From Sandaracinaceae bacterium (GTDB lineage: Bacteria; Myxococcota_A; Polyangia; Polyangiales; Sandaracinaceae), in contig JAHBWG010000013.1 of the NCBI GenBank assembly GCA_019637095.1, forward strand, positions 62,001 to 126,000: a DNA stretch of 64,000 bases, written 5' to 3'. Shown here in pieces: positions 17,001 to 26,016 of the stretch. The notes under the pieces are model-generated. The model worked only from the letters and a program-made list of their open reading frames with translations. It was not told the origin of the DNA and did not search any database. How positions within the stretch are numbered: the stretch's first letter is position 1; each line of letters begins with the position of its first letter. The translations under genes were made by a program, and so were the position numbers.

Positions 17001-18784
17001 ACGGCGGAGGCCCTCGCGGTCGCGACGGCGTGGTCCCGCGCGTGCGCACGGGCGAGGCGGACGTCCGCGGCGGCCTCTCCCGCGAGGTGATCCGGCGCGT
17101 GATCCAGCGACACATCAACGAGGTGCGCTTCTGCTACGAGCAGGAGCTCGCGAGCCGGCCCGACCTCGCCGGCCGGGTGACCGTCAACTTCGTGATCGGG
17201 AGCACCGGCGCGGTGCTCACCTCCGCGCTGGTCGCGAGCACCCTCGGCAACGAGCGCGTCGAGGCCTGCATCCTCCAGGCGGTGCGGCGCTGGACGTTCC
17301 CGCAGCCGCCTGGGGGCGGGGTCGTCGCCATCAACTATCCTTTCGTGCTCGAGACCGACGGAAGCCGCGCGCCGGCGGGCGCGGCGCCGCGGCTCGCGCA
17401 ACCGGCGCCGGGCGTCACCGTGGTCACGACGTACGTCGAGGCGGGCGAGCGGCACCGCCACCGCCGCTGCTCGGACGCGGCGAGCCTCCCGCTCGCGGAC
17501 CGGCAGGCGCTCTGGGGCGAGCGGCTCGCCGCCGAGGGCAGCGCGAACGGCTGGGCGCGCCTCTACCACGAGGCGATCCGCGACTGCGAGGCGGACGGCT
17601 GGCGAGAGCGGCGCGCCTTCCTGACGCGGGCGCTCGCGCGCGCCGGCGGCGTCGAGGCGATGACGCAGCTCTACGGCGCGCTCGGCGACGGCGCCGCGCG
17701 CGCGTTCGTCCGCGAGCGCGTCCTCGCGCGCGTGCGCACCCCCGAGGATCTGCGGGCCGTGCGCGCCGCCTTCGGCATGGGCCGCGCGGTGGACTGGACG
17801 CTCGTCGAGCAGATCCTCGAGCGCGCGCCGAACGACGCGGCGAAGGTCCGCGCGATGCGGCGCCTCGTGATGCAGTACTCGTGGAGCTCGGAGCTCAAGC
17901 TCCGGCTGATGCGCATGCTCGAGCGCACGTCGCACACCGCGGAGGCCAAGCGCCTCGCGCAGACCATGCGCGCCGACCCCGCGGCCGACGCGACCGTGCG
18001 CACCGCGATCGGCGAGATGTACCTGCGCCTCGGCGACGAGACGGAGGCGCGGCGCGTGTTCAGCGAGATCGTCGAGTTCGCGCCGCTCGACGAGCTCGCG
18101 CGGCGGCGGCTCGGGGACCTCTACCGCGCGCACGGCTGGCACGAGGAGGCCTACCGGCAGTACCAGACCTTGCGCGAGATCCGGCCCGACGCGCAGGACG
18201 TCTTGCTGTTGCTCGCCCAGGCCGCGGCGGGCGCGGGGCGCGTCGACGAGGCGCTGCGCCTCGAGCACACGCTCATGCAGACCTCGGAGCCCGGCTCCTC
18301 GCAGGGCGTCGCGCGCACCGCGCTCTTGTGGTCGAGCGTGCGCTACGCGCGCCTGCGCAAGACGGCGCGCGAGGCGGGCGATCGCGAGCGGCTCGAGCAG
18401 CTCGACCGGCGCTTCCGCCGCAGCGGCGTGCTGCGTGAGGCGGGGGCGCTGCGCGTCACGCTCGTGTGGTCGCACCCGGACGCGCAGCTCGGGCTCTGGG
18501 TCGGCCTGCCCGGCCTGCCGCCGACGCGCCCGTACGACCTGTCGCCGGAGCACGGGCTCGAGGCGTTCCACCTCGACGAACAAGAGGGCGCGCCCTACCG
18601 CTTCGAGGTGCGCCGCCAGCGCGCCGCCGACGACCTCACGCGCGTCGCCGCGCAGCTCGTCGTCGTCTGGAACGAGGGCGCCCAAGACGAGCAGATCGAG
18701 ATCGTGGAGCTCTCGTTCGAGCCGGGCCGCGAGCGGTTCGCCTGGACGCTGAGCGGCCGGACCCTGACCTCGGTGGAGGAGTGA
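14063..18784 (+). CDS. Giant FecR-VIT-VWA-AgmX/TonB-C-TPR protein (copy 1)
   Basis: Predicted 1573-residue exported protein. Signal peptide to about residue 20 (Cys20 possibly lipidated; the lipobox is weak). FecR-like beta region about 30-180. Vault/inter-alpha-trypsin (VIT) domain about 217-332, with EKAQARAAYEAQVYRG. VWA domain about 458-612; its metal site is DVSAA instead of DxSxS, although GATDLG is kept. A Gly/Ala-rich low-complexity stretch spans about 800-1000. AgmX/PglI-type TonB-C domain about 1003-1096 (VIQRHINEVRFCYEQEL, two cysteines). Helical TPR-like region about 1270-1400, then a beta-rich end. GGAGGAGAAGGC precedes the ATG at 14063. It is cotranscribed with its paralogue and is presumably a cell-envelope adhesion or motility protein. 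Confidence 0.9.
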   Translation: MRRGALATVLALAASVSQACGGGAEGVDATVASVTPVRGAVRLGDVEGAVVARAAPATVVRTSERGLARVALDDGPQLLLDRETALRVDDGGAVTLEGGRVFAEAQAGEPLVLSTAHGALRAADASFSVRVGDGAAEVYVVRGEVSWTQGEERGLASSGEELRLGDGVTRRAAVLFSDWTGGLARPGPASEVGPAGVGTLEARVPDEVGRARWPLVVRRLDVRVRIDRDLAITEVDQLFFNPASEAVEGLYRIRVPEGAVLSRFAVDRDDRLVDGYVREKAQARAAYEAQVYRGSTEDPALLEWDAPGAYRARIYPIAPGATRRIVIRYAEWLGAPAGGADRMYRYPMGGGARAPHIQEFALSADVAASGASRVRAGMGAIVEQGAVRIRRSDFRPRSDFWLELVGRETDAQRAWRAPHQPPARAPDARTVANEADERDYFYLPLVLPASLAAAPSAGMDVVVVADVSAATPRAHLELGRTVVESLVAHLDGDDRVAVVSADLTVRSVVDGEPAALGDASAERIERLLDGLARVPAAGATDLGEAVAAAARLLDPARQGAIVYVGDGAPTVGELRAEGLLERFARLPAPVRLYAVAVGSDANVELLDALTRGGGLTMRVEERAEAPDAAMRVLAHAARPIVHSVEVALGDGLDNVFPRRPMDAVVGEVFPVVGRVRGELPRAVRVTYQLGGEAREAEIPIDVQATTESTDLRLRWAGERLRQLLLQGAGREDVAELGTRYGLITPFTSYYVPSRRELAQMGPHALGLLDRPLLRVGGHRTAGEEVGAVLFTAALGPLSIAGCLSAGSEAEPAGASPEWLEEAPQEPLAQEGAMGEQGGEGRRTNNRFGIEGAPDDDRVMAREAARDEANNAGALGALGATTGAWNAPTTPFPSQAQAAPPPSAEPAERSARADATAALGGDMGDEVGGSFGFGGLGLRGTGRGGGGEGEGTIGLGELGTIGHGGGSGSGSGYGRGAGGGYGGGPRGRDGVVPRVRTGEADVRGGLSREVIRRVIQRHINEVRFCYEQELASRPDLAGRVTVNFVIGSTGAVLTSALVASTLGNERVEACILQAVRRWTFPQPPGGGVVAINYPFVLETDGSRAPAGAAPRLAQPAPGVTVVTTYVEAGERHRHRRCSDAASLPLADRQALWGERLAAEGSANGWARLYHEAIRDCEADGWRERRAFLTRALARAGGVEAMTQLYGALGDGAARAFVRERVLARVRTPEDLRAVRAAFGMGRAVDWTLVEQILERAPNDAAKVRAMRRLVMQYSWSSELKLRLMRMLERTSHTAEAKRLAQTMRADPAADATVRTAIGEMYLRLGDETEARRVFSEIVEFAPLDELARRRLGDLYRAHGWHEEAYRQYQTLREIRPDAQDVLLLLAQAAAGAGRVDEALRLEHTLMQTSEPGSSQGVARTALLWSSVRYARLRKTAREAGDRERLEQLDRRFRRSGVLREAGALRVTLVWSHPDAQLGLWVGLPGLPPTRPYDLSPEHGLEAFHLDEQEGAPYRFEVRRQRAADDLTRVAAQLVVVWNEGAQDEQIEIVELSFEPGRERFAWTLSGRTLTSVEE

Positions 18785-18789
18785 TCGTG

Positions 18790-21700
18790 ATGACGAACGC
18801 ACCCTGGCGCCCGCTCACCGTGCTCGCCCTCGCCTGCGCGCTCGGCGCGGGCTGCGACGAGGACGTCGACCCGGCGCCGACCGTCGCGACCGCGAGCGTG
18901 ATCCGCGGCGGCTTCACCCTCGAGCGCGAGGGGCAGAGCGAGCGCGTGGTCGGCGAGGCGCGCGTCGAGCGCGGCGCCGAGGCGGTCACCGCCGCGGACG
19001 GACGCGGCGTCGTGCGCCTCGACTCGGGCGCGTGGCTGCTCTTCGACCGCGACACCCGCGCGACCTTCGGCGCGGCCGACGAGGCGGGACCCAACGCCGC
19101 GGTCGCGCTCGCGCGCGCGACGCTGACGCGCGGCCGCGTGTGGGTCGACGCGTCGAGCGCGGAGGAGACCACGATCGAGGTCCCGAGCCGCGGCTCCGTG
19201 CGCGCCTCGAACGCGACCTTCGCGATCTCCGTCGGCGAGTCGGGCGCCGAGATCTACTGCGGCTCGGGCGAGATCACCTACGTCTCGCCCGGCGGCAGCG
19301 ACCGGCTCGCGCAGGGCGAGCGCGTCGTGCTCACGGGCAGCGGGGAGCCGCGCGTCGAGCCCGCCGACCTCTGGGACGACTGGACGGGCGGCCTCGCGGA
19401 CCCGGGCCGGAGCCGCTTCGCGACCGCGACCTACCTCGGCGTGCTCGCCGGGCGCCGGCTCGACGAGCAGGGCCACGCGCGCACGGCGCTGCCGATCCGC
19501 GCGCACGAGGTGAACGTACGGGTGCGCGGCGATCTCGCGCGCACCGAGGTCGAGCAGACGTTCTTCAACGCGCGCAGCGACGTGCTCGAGGGCGAGTACG
19601 CGATCCGGCTCCCGCGCGGCGCGATCGTGCAGAGCTTCGCGATCGATCAGGGCGGCGGCTGGCAGGAGGCGGTCGTCAACGCGATGAGCGTCGGCCAGGG
19701 CTACGAGCTGAGCTGGATGGGCTACGGCGTGCAGGGCGCCAAGCTCACCTACGACGGCCCCGATCGGCTGCGCGCGCGCGTCCACCCGATCACGCCGGGC
19801 GCCACCGTGCGGGTGCGCCTCGCGTACACCGAGTGGCTCGACCGCCGCGCCTCGCGCCGCACGTACGAGTACCCGATGCGCGTCGACGGAGAGCCGCCGC
19901 TGCTCGGGGAGTTCATCCTGCAGGTGGACACGTCGGGCACGATGGTCGGCGCGATGCGCGCGGGGATGGGCGCGACCGTCGAGGGCGGCCGCGTCGTCCT
20001 GCGCCGCAGCGACTTCCGCCCGCGCGCCGACTTCTACCTCGACCTCTACGACCCGCAGGCGCAGCCGAACGACGTCGCGACGAGCTACGTCGTGTCCGCG
20101 CCGGCGCAGCAGGGCGGCGGCCCGGCCGCGGAGGGCCAGGAGAGCTACGTGCTCTTCGACCTGCCGACCGAGGCGCTCGTCGAGGCCACGACCGACGCGC
20201 CGCCGCCGCTCGAGCTCGTGCTGCTGCTCGACGTCTCGGGTGAGACGGACCCCGAGGACCTCGAGATCGCGCGCGCCGTGATCGAGGCGGTCCTGCGCCA
20301 GGTCACGCCGACCGATCGCGTGGCGATCCGGCTGGCCGACGTGACGGCGCGCGCGCCCGAGGGCGCGCCGGAGGGCCTCGTCGAGGCCACCGAGGAGAAC
20401 CGCGAGGCGCTCCTCGAGTCGATCGCGCGCGTCACGCTCGGCGGCGCGACCGATCTGGGCCAGTGCCTGCGCGAGGCGGGTCAGCTGGTCGCAGGCCGCC
20501 CGCGCGCGGCGGTGCTCTACCTCGGCGACGGCCTGCCGACGACGGGCGCGCTCGACGCGACCGCGCTGCGCGCGACGCTCGCGACGCTCGACGCGCCGCC
20601 GCGCTACTACGGGCTCGCGATCGGCGACGGCGCGAACCTCGGCCTCTTGCGCCGCCTCTTCGACGGTCACGCCGAGGGCGTGCACGAGCGCACCGAGGCG
20701 GCGCGCGCGGTGATGCAGCTGCTCGCGGACGCGGCGCAGCCGACGCTGCGCGGCGTCGCCGTCGACCTCGGCGAGAACGTCGAGCGCGTGTACCCGCGCC
20801 CGCCGATCCTCGTCGCGAACGGCGCGCACCTGCGCCTCGTCGGCCGGCTCGTCGGCGAGATGCCGCCCCAGGTCACCGTGCGCGGTCACCTCGACGGTCA
20901 GGCGTTCGAGCGGACGCTGAACGTGCGGCAGGGGATCGTGGACGACGACGGCGACGTGCGCCGGCGGTGGGGTCAGAACCGGCTCGCCGAGCTGATCGAC
21001 GAGGACGCGGGCCGCGAGGCGATGGTGGACCTGGGCCTGCGCTTCGGGCTCGTCTCGCCGTGGACCTCGCTCGTCGTCGGCGGCGTGTCGGGCGGCACCG
21101 TCGCGCCGATCACCGGCTTCGATCACGATCCGTTCGCCTACGCGTGGGGCCTGGGCGGCGGCGAGACGGGGGTGAACGCGGCCGAGCTCACGAGCGACGC
21201 GCTCGGCTGGCGCCGCCGCTTGCGCCGCGAGGCGCCCGAGGCGCGCACCGCGCCCGAGGAGACGTGGGTGTCGCGCGTGTCCGAGGGCGAGCCCACGCCG
21301 GCCCCGCGGGGCGCCGGCGGGCGCGCGCCGACGAGCGCGTACGGCGCGGACGGCGGGCTCGCGCGCGCGTCGGTCCAGCGCGCGCTCTCGACGGGCGAGC
21401 GCGGCCCGCGCGGCTGCTACGAGCGCCGCTCGATCGTGCGCCCGGACCTCGCCGGCGAGATGACCGTCGAGGTCGAGGTCGGCAGCGACGGCGCGCCGCG
21501 CGCGGTGCGCATGGTGCGCGAGACGCTCGGCGACGACGACCTGCGCCGCTGCGTCGAGACGGAGATCCGCGGCCTGCGCTTCCCCTCCACGAGCGGCGCG
21601 GGCGCGACCACGGTCACCGTGCAGCACACGCTGAGCTTCCAGATGCCGGAGCGCGAGTTCGGCAGCCGCCGCCAGTGCAGCGACGCGTCGCGGCAGAGCC

Positions 21701-23016
21701 TCGAGACGCGCCGCGCGCTCTGGCGCGAGCGGCTCGCGGCGAACGCGGGCGTCGGCGGCGCGCTCAGCGTGTGGCGCGAGGCCAACGCGCAGTGCGAGCT
21801 CGGCAACTGGCGCGCGCGCCGGACGCTCTTGCACATGATGCTCGACCACTCGGGCCCGGTGCGCGCGCAGGTCGCGCTCTACCGCGCGTTCGCCGGCAAC
21901 GCGTCGATCGAGGACTACCTGCGGCGCGTGATCATGCGCCGCGTGCGCAGCCCCGACGACGTGATCGCGGTGCGCGGCGGGCTCGGCCTCGACGTCCCGG
22001 TCGACTGGACGCTCTTCTCGGACCTCTGGAAGCGCAACCCCGACCCGACGTACCGGCTCGCGCTCGTGCGCCGCTGGCTCGAGGTCGTGCCCGAGGAGAT
22101 GGACCTGCGCCTGCGGCTGCTCGCGCTGCTCGAGCAGACGGGCAACCTCCCCGAGGCCCGCCGCCTCGCGCGCGAGCTGCGCGCGGACCCGCTGGCCGAC
22201 GCGCGCGTGCGCACCCGCGTCGGCGAGTTCTGGCTGCGGCAGGAGGAGGAGCGGGAGGCGCGCCGCGTCTTCAGCGAGCTCGTCGAGCGCACCCCGCTCG
22301 ATCCGTGGGCGCGCCGGCGCCTCGGCGACCTCTACCGCGCGCACGGCTGGGCCGACGACGCCTACCGCGAGTACCGCACGCTCTCGCGGCTGACCCCGAG
22401 CGACGGCGCCGTGCTGCTCCTGCTCGCGCGCGCCGCCGCGGACGCGGGCCGCATCGACGAGGCCTTGCGCCTCGAGCAGCGCCTGAGCGAGAGCACCGAC
22501 CCGGGCGTCGACGAGGGCGCCGCGGGCTACGCGCGTCTCTGGACGACCGTGCGCCTCGCGCGCCTCAAGCTCGACGCCGACGGCGACGAGATGCGCGCCG
22601 CCGTCCGGCGCCGCGAGCGGCAGTCGGGCGCGCTGCGTGAGCCGCCGGCGCTCTTCCTCGCGCTCACCTGGCCGCACCCGGACGACCACCCGGAGCTGCT
22701 CGTGCGCTGGCCGAGCACCGCGGAGGACGTCGGGTGGGAGCCGGTCGAGCTCGGCGGCCGCGACCACGGCATCTACGCGGCGCGCGCGAGGGAGCGCGAG
22801 GAGGGCGAGCACCTGTTCGAGGTGCGCCGCCACGAGTCCGACGAGCTGCGCGACCTGCAAGCCGAGCTGACGTTCATCGCCGGCCTCGGCACCGCGGACG
22901 AGCGCGTCGAGCGCATCCCGTTCACGCTCCCGCGCGACACCCTGCGGCGCCGCTACCGCCTCACCGACGCCGGCGGCCTCACCGAGGTCCCGATCCCGGC
23001 CAACGAGCGGCGATAG
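18790..23016 (+). CDS. Giant FecR-VIT-VWA-AgmX/TonB-C-TPR protein (copy 2)
   Basis: Predicted 1408-residue paralogue of the preceding gene. Signal peptide ends LGAGC (Cys near residue 21). FecR-like region about 30-180, VIT domain about 237-350, VWA about 475-637 with metal site DVSGE and GGATDLG. The AgmX/TonB-C domain is about 851-955, with CYERRSIVRPDLAGEM. TPR-like helices lie about 1097-1237. Compared with copy 1 it lacks most of the Gly-rich spacer. GGAGGAG (18775-18781) sits 8 nt before the ATG at 18790, so that start is preferred over the GTG at 18781 that overlaps the upstream stop. Its last codons form one copy of the direct repeat that brackets the DUF262-HipA cassette. Confidence 0.9.
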   Translation: MTNAPWRPLTVLALACALGAGCDEDVDPAPTVATASVIRGGFTLEREGQSERVVGEARVERGAEAVTAADGRGVVRLDSGAWLLFDRDTRATFGAADEAGPNAAVALARATLTRGRVWVDASSAEETTIEVPSRGSVRASNATFAISVGESGAEIYCGSGEITYVSPGGSDRLAQGERVVLTGSGEPRVEPADLWDDWTGGLADPGRSRFATATYLGVLAGRRLDEQGHARTALPIRAHEVNVRVRGDLARTEVEQTFFNARSDVLEGEYAIRLPRGAIVQSFAIDQGGGWQEAVVNAMSVGQGYELSWMGYGVQGAKLTYDGPDRLRARVHPITPGATVRVRLAYTEWLDRRASRRTYEYPMRVDGEPPLLGEFILQVDTSGTMVGAMRAGMGATVEGGRVVLRRSDFRPRADFYLDLYDPQAQPNDVATSYVVSAPAQQGGGPAAEGQESYVLFDLPTEALVEATTDAPPPLELVLLLDVSGETDPEDLEIARAVIEAVLRQVTPTDRVAIRLADVTARAPEGAPEGLVEATEENREALLESIARVTLGGATDLGQCLREAGQLVAGRPRAAVLYLGDGLPTTGALDATALRATLATLDAPPRYYGLAIGDGANLGLLRRLFDGHAEGVHERTEAARAVMQLLADAAQPTLRGVAVDLGENVERVYPRPPILVANGAHLRLVGRLVGEMPPQVTVRGHLDGQAFERTLNVRQGIVDDDGDVRRRWGQNRLAELIDEDAGREAMVDLGLRFGLVSPWTSLVVGGVSGGTVAPITGFDHDPFAYAWGLGGGETGVNAAELTSDALGWRRRLRREAPEARTAPEETWVSRVSEGEPTPAPRGAGGRAPTSAYGADGGLARASVQRALSTGERGPRGCYERRSIVRPDLAGEMTVEVEVGSDGAPRAVRMVRETLGDDDLRRCVETEIRGLRFPSTSGAGATTVTVQHTLSFQMPEREFGSRRQCSDASRQSLETRRALWRERLAANAGVGGALSVWREANAQCELGNWRARRTLLHMMLDHSGPVRAQVALYRAFAGNASIEDYLRRVIMRRVRSPDDVIAVRGGLGLDVPVDWTLFSDLWKRNPDPTYRLALVRRWLEVVPEEMDLRLRLLALLEQTGNLPEARRLARELRADPLADARVRTRVGEFWLRQEEEREARRVFSELVERTPLDPWARRRLGDLYRAHGWADDAYREYRTLSRLTPSDGAVLLLLARAAADAGRIDEALRLEQRLSESTDPGVDEGAAGYARLWTTVRLARLKLDADGDEMRAAVRRRERQSGALREPPALFLALTWPHPDDHPELLVRWPSTAEDVGWEPVELGGRDHGIYAARAREREEGEHLFEVRRHESDELRDLQAELTFIAGLGTADERVERIPFTLPRDTLRRRYRLTDAGGLTEVPIPANERR

Positions 23017-23021
23017 CCGCG
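22991..23021. repeat. Left direct repeat of the DUF262-HipA cassette
   Basis: 31-bp segment at the 3' end of the VIT/VWA copy 2 gene, containing its stop codon. It matches 26017-26047 at 29 of 31 positions, with a perfect 20-bp core GCCAACGAGCGGCGATAGCC (22999-23018). It looks like an attachment-site or insertion duplication. Confidence 0.75.
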
Positions 23022-23100
23022 CTGAGGGGCCGCAAGTCGCGCTGCGCGCAGTCGGCGCTCGTGGCGCAGCCGAGGGGTCGCCGTGTAGGCTCTCCAAGCG

Positions 23101-24729
23101 ATGAGCGACTCGCTCGAGAGACGCCCCGAGGCGCACGCGCTGACCGTCGAGGAGTTGGTGCTCCGGGCTCGCCGGGGTGAGGTGCGCGTGCCCGTCTTTC
23201 AGCGAGGCCTCCGCTGGGACGTTCACCACGTGCTCGATCTGTTCGACAGTATCCTCCATGGCTACCCGATCGGGTCCCTCCTCTTGTGGGAGCACCCCGC
23301 GGGCGCCGAGAGGATCCGGATGGGGCCGATCGCCATCGACGCGCCGGAGACGCAGACGGCGTGGTGGGTGGTGGACGGGCAACAACGTCTCACCACCCTG
23401 ACCGTTGCGCTGGCCCGCCCGCTCCCCCAACCGACCCAGCCCGACGATCCGTACGTCGTCTACTTCGACGCGGCGGCCAACGCGTTCTGCAGCCCGGCGC
23501 GCGACGAAGAGCCCGCGGTCTCGTGGGTCCCCTGCCCGCTCCTCGGCGACTCCGCGCGGCTCCACCGTTGGATGCTGAGCTGGTCGGGGGCGGGCGACGA
23601 CGCGTGGGTCGACCGCGTCCTCGAGGCGGGCAAGCGGGTTCGCGAGTACGTCGTGCCGTTCTACGTGATCCGCACGGACGACGAGGACACGCTTCGCCGG
23701 ATCTTCGACCGGGTCAACCGGGCCGGAGTTCGGCTCGAGTGGAAGGAGGTCCACGCCGCGCTCTTCGGCGCCCGGGGAGGTCACCCGGCGACCCTCGAGG
23801 CGTTGGCGACCGAGCTCGCCACCGTCGGTCTCGGCCGGCCGGACGAGGACGCGCTGTTGCGCTGCCTCTTCGCGCTGCGAGGGCTCGACCCGACCCGCAG
23901 CCCCGGCGAGCTCATCGAGAAGCACCGCGACCTCCTCGGAGATGGCGCCGCGGACGCGCTCCCGGCGCTCCGGCGCGTCCTCTCGTTTCTGCGCACCGAC
24001 GCGGGCATCCCGCACCTTCGGCTGCTGCCGCGCTCGACCGTGCTCGCTCCCCTGGCCCGCTTCGCGGCGCTGCATCCGGAGCCGAGCCCGCGCTCGCGCG
24101 CGCTCCTCGCGCGGTGGGTGTGGCGCAGCTTCGTCGGTGAGGCGAGCGTGGACGAGCGCACCTTGCTGCGTCGCTCCATCGAGCGAATCGGCGAGGACGA
24201 GGAGGAGTCGCTGCAACACCTCCTCGACCTGTTGCCGAGGGACGCGCCCCCGAAGATCGAACTGGGCGCGCGGTTCGACGCAAGGGCGGCGGGCACGAGG
24301 CTCGCGCTCCTCGCGATGGCGGGCGCCGGACCCCGCGATCTCCGCGACGCCTCCGAGATCGACGTCGCCGCGCTCATCGAGGCGCACGATCTCGACGCGT
24401 TCGTGCCGGTGCTGTCCGCCCGCTCTTCGGCCGCCCGGCGGACGGCGCCCTGGGGACGGCTGCTTCATCCGCCGCTCGCGTCCGCGGACCTGCGAGCGGC
24501 CATCGCGCACGCGCCCGCGGAGGCGTTGGCGTCGCAGCTCGTCTCGGAGCGCGCCGCGAGCGCCCTCGCCCGTGGCGACGACGAGGAGTTCCTCTCGGCC
24601 CGCGAGGGCGCGCTTCGCGCGGCGCTCGCCACGACCGCCGATCGCCTCGCCGGGTGGTCTCGCGGCGACCACGACCGCCCCTCGATCCGCCATCTCCTCG
24701 CCCGCGTGGAGGACGAGGTCGCCGAGTGA
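23101..24729 (+). CDS. DUF262 (GmrSD-type N-terminal) protein
   Basis: Predicted 542-residue cytoplasmic protein. The N-terminal DUF262 fold shows VPVFQRGLRWD (30-40), LFDSILHGYPIGSLLLWE (47-64) and VDGQQRLTTL (91-100). This is the ParB/Srx-like NTPase-nuclease core found in GmrSD type IV restriction and other defence proteins. A further conserved-looking segment FDRVNRAGVRLEWKE lies near 202-216. The C-terminal DUF1524/HNH module of full GmrSD enzymes is not evident; the C-terminal half is helical and unassigned. The ATG at 23101 follows TAGGCT by 9 nt. The stop overlaps the GTG of the HipA gene, so the two proteins are expected in fixed ratio. Confidence 0.87.
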   Translation: MSDSLERRPEAHALTVEELVLRARRGEVRVPVFQRGLRWDVHHVLDLFDSILHGYPIGSLLLWEHPAGAERIRMGPIAIDAPETQTAWWVVDGQQRLTTLTVALARPLPQPTQPDDPYVVYFDAAANAFCSPARDEEPAVSWVPCPLLGDSARLHRWMLSWSGAGDDAWVDRVLEAGKRVREYVVPFYVIRTDDEDTLRRIFDRVNRAGVRLEWKEVHAALFGARGGHPATLEALATELATVGLGRPDEDALLRCLFALRGLDPTRSPGELIEKHRDLLGDGAADALPALRRVLSFLRTDAGIPHLRLLPRSTVLAPLARFAALHPEPSPRSRALLARWVWRSFVGEASVDERTLLRRSIERIGEDEEESLQHLLDLLPRDAPPKIELGARFDARAAGTRLALLAMAGAGPRDLRDASEIDVAALIEAHDLDAFVPVLSARSSAARRTAPWGRLLHPPLASADLRAAIAHAPAEALASQLVSERAASALARGDDEEFLSAREGALRAALATTADRLAGWSRGDHDRPSIRHLLARVEDEVAE

Positions 24730-25979
24730 GCGAGTCGCGTTACGACGTGCTTCTCTCCGACACGGTGGTCGGCGCGCTCTCGGCGCGCGGCGATGGACTG
24801 GTCTCGTTTCGCTTCGACGAGGCGTACGCGGCGCACCCCGCGCGACCCGTCCTCGGACAGGCGTTCGAGGACGACCTCTCGAGGCCCTACGCGGGCAACG
24901 CGGCCGGCGCTCTCCCGGGCTTCTTCGCCAACCTGCTGCCCGAGGGGGCGCTGCGAGGCCTCCTCGAGCGCTCGCTCGGGAGCGAGTGGACAGGCGACGA
25001 CGCCTCCCTGCTGGCCGCGCTCGGAGAAGATCTCCCCGGCGCGGTGCGAGTGCGGCGCAGCTCCGAGCGACCTCGCCCGTCCCCCGCGTCCACGGCCCCG
25101 CTCGCGCTCGTGGACGAGGCGCGAGCGGGCCTCCGGTTCTCGCTGGCGGGGGTGCAGCTCAAGTTCTCGATGCTGGCCGAGCGCGATCGGCTCACGCTCC
25201 CCGCGCACGGCGAGCACGGCGACTGGATCGTCAAGCTCGGCACGGAACCGTACCCGCACCTCGTCGAGAACGAGCACGCGACCATGGAGTGGGCGCGCGC
25301 GTGCGGGTTCGATGTCCCCGAGTGCCGGCTGCACTCCGTCAGCGCGCTGCACGAGCTCCCTCGCCGGTACGCGCCCGAAGGATCCGCCGTCCTGGCCGTG
25401 AGGCGCTTCGATCGTCCCGAGCCCGGAGCTCGGGCTCACCAGGAGGACTTCGCGCAAGTCATGGATCGGACGAAGCCGCCCCGAGGCAACGGGCGCTACA
25501 AGTACGACGCGAAGGTCGAGTCCATCGCTGTGCTGGTCAAGACGATCGTCGGCGACGAAGCGTACTTCGAGCTCGTGCGCCGCCTCGCGTTCATCATCGC
25601 CAGCGGCAACCTCGACGCGCACCTGAAGAACTGGTCACTGAGGTACCCCGACGGGCGGACGCCCGAGCTCTCTCCGCTCTACGACCAGGTCCCTACGCTC
25701 GTCTGGCCCCAGCACGACCGCGAGCTCGCGCTGAAGCTGGCGGGGACGCGTCATCCCGGCCAGATCGACGCGGCACGCCTCCGCTTCCTGGCCAAGAAGG
25801 TCGGCATGAGCGAGGAGCAGACCGTCGCGGTCGCGACGAAGACGATCGCCCGGGCGCGCGAGACGTTCGCCTCCGCGATGGCGCCGCGGATGCCGGACGC
25901 GGCACAGCGCCGCGAGCTCGTCGAGTACTGGGAGACGGTCCCGCTGCTGCGCGACGCTGGCCCGCTCGATCGAGCCTGA
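24726..25979 (+). CDS. hipA: HipA-family kinase-like toxin
   Basis: Predicted 417-residue HipA-type Ser/Thr kinase. The N-terminal part has the HipA lobe signature YAGNAAGALPGFFANLLPEG. The ATP-loop segment is AGVQLKFS (G142, K146). The catalytic stretch is GNLDAHLKNWSL (G294, D297, H299, K301, N302), and the second metal-binding aspartate is D320 in SPLYDQV. All key residues of active HipA kinases are present. Canonical HipA phosphorylates aminoacyl-tRNA synthetases and is neutralised by HipB; no HipB-like helix-turn-helix gene is adjacent. The GTG start at 24726 overlaps the DUF262 stop. The DUF262 protein may therefore be its partner or regulator, which is inference. Confidence 0.92.
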   Translation: MSESRYDVLLSDTVVGALSARGDGLVSFRFDEAYAAHPARPVLGQAFEDDLSRPYAGNAAGALPGFFANLLPEGALRGLLERSLGSEWTGDDASLLAALGEDLPGAVRVRRSSERPRPSPASTAPLALVDEARAGLRFSLAGVQLKFSMLAERDRLTLPAHGEHGDWIVKLGTEPYPHLVENEHATMEWARACGFDVPECRLHSVSALHELPRRYAPEGSAVLAVRRFDRPEPGARAHQEDFAQVMDRTKPPRGNGRYKYDAKVESIAVLVKTIVGDEAYFELVRRLAFIIASGNLDAHLKNWSLRYPDGRTPELSPLYDQVPTLVWPQHDRELALKLAGTRHPGQIDAARLRFLAKKVGMSEEQTVAVATKTIARARETFASAMAPRMPDAAQRRELVEYWETVPLLRDAGPLDRA

Positions 25980-26016
25980 TCCTGGGACCTCCGTGCGGCC
26001 GCCCGCGTCGGTGAGG

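Noticed and set aside
18595-24693. A 2032-codon open frame on the minus strand
   Set aside because: It is antisense to the VIT/VWA and DUF262 genes, which have clear domains and starts. The product is a low-complexity Arg/Ala/Glu pattern typical of a shadow frame in very GC-rich DNA.
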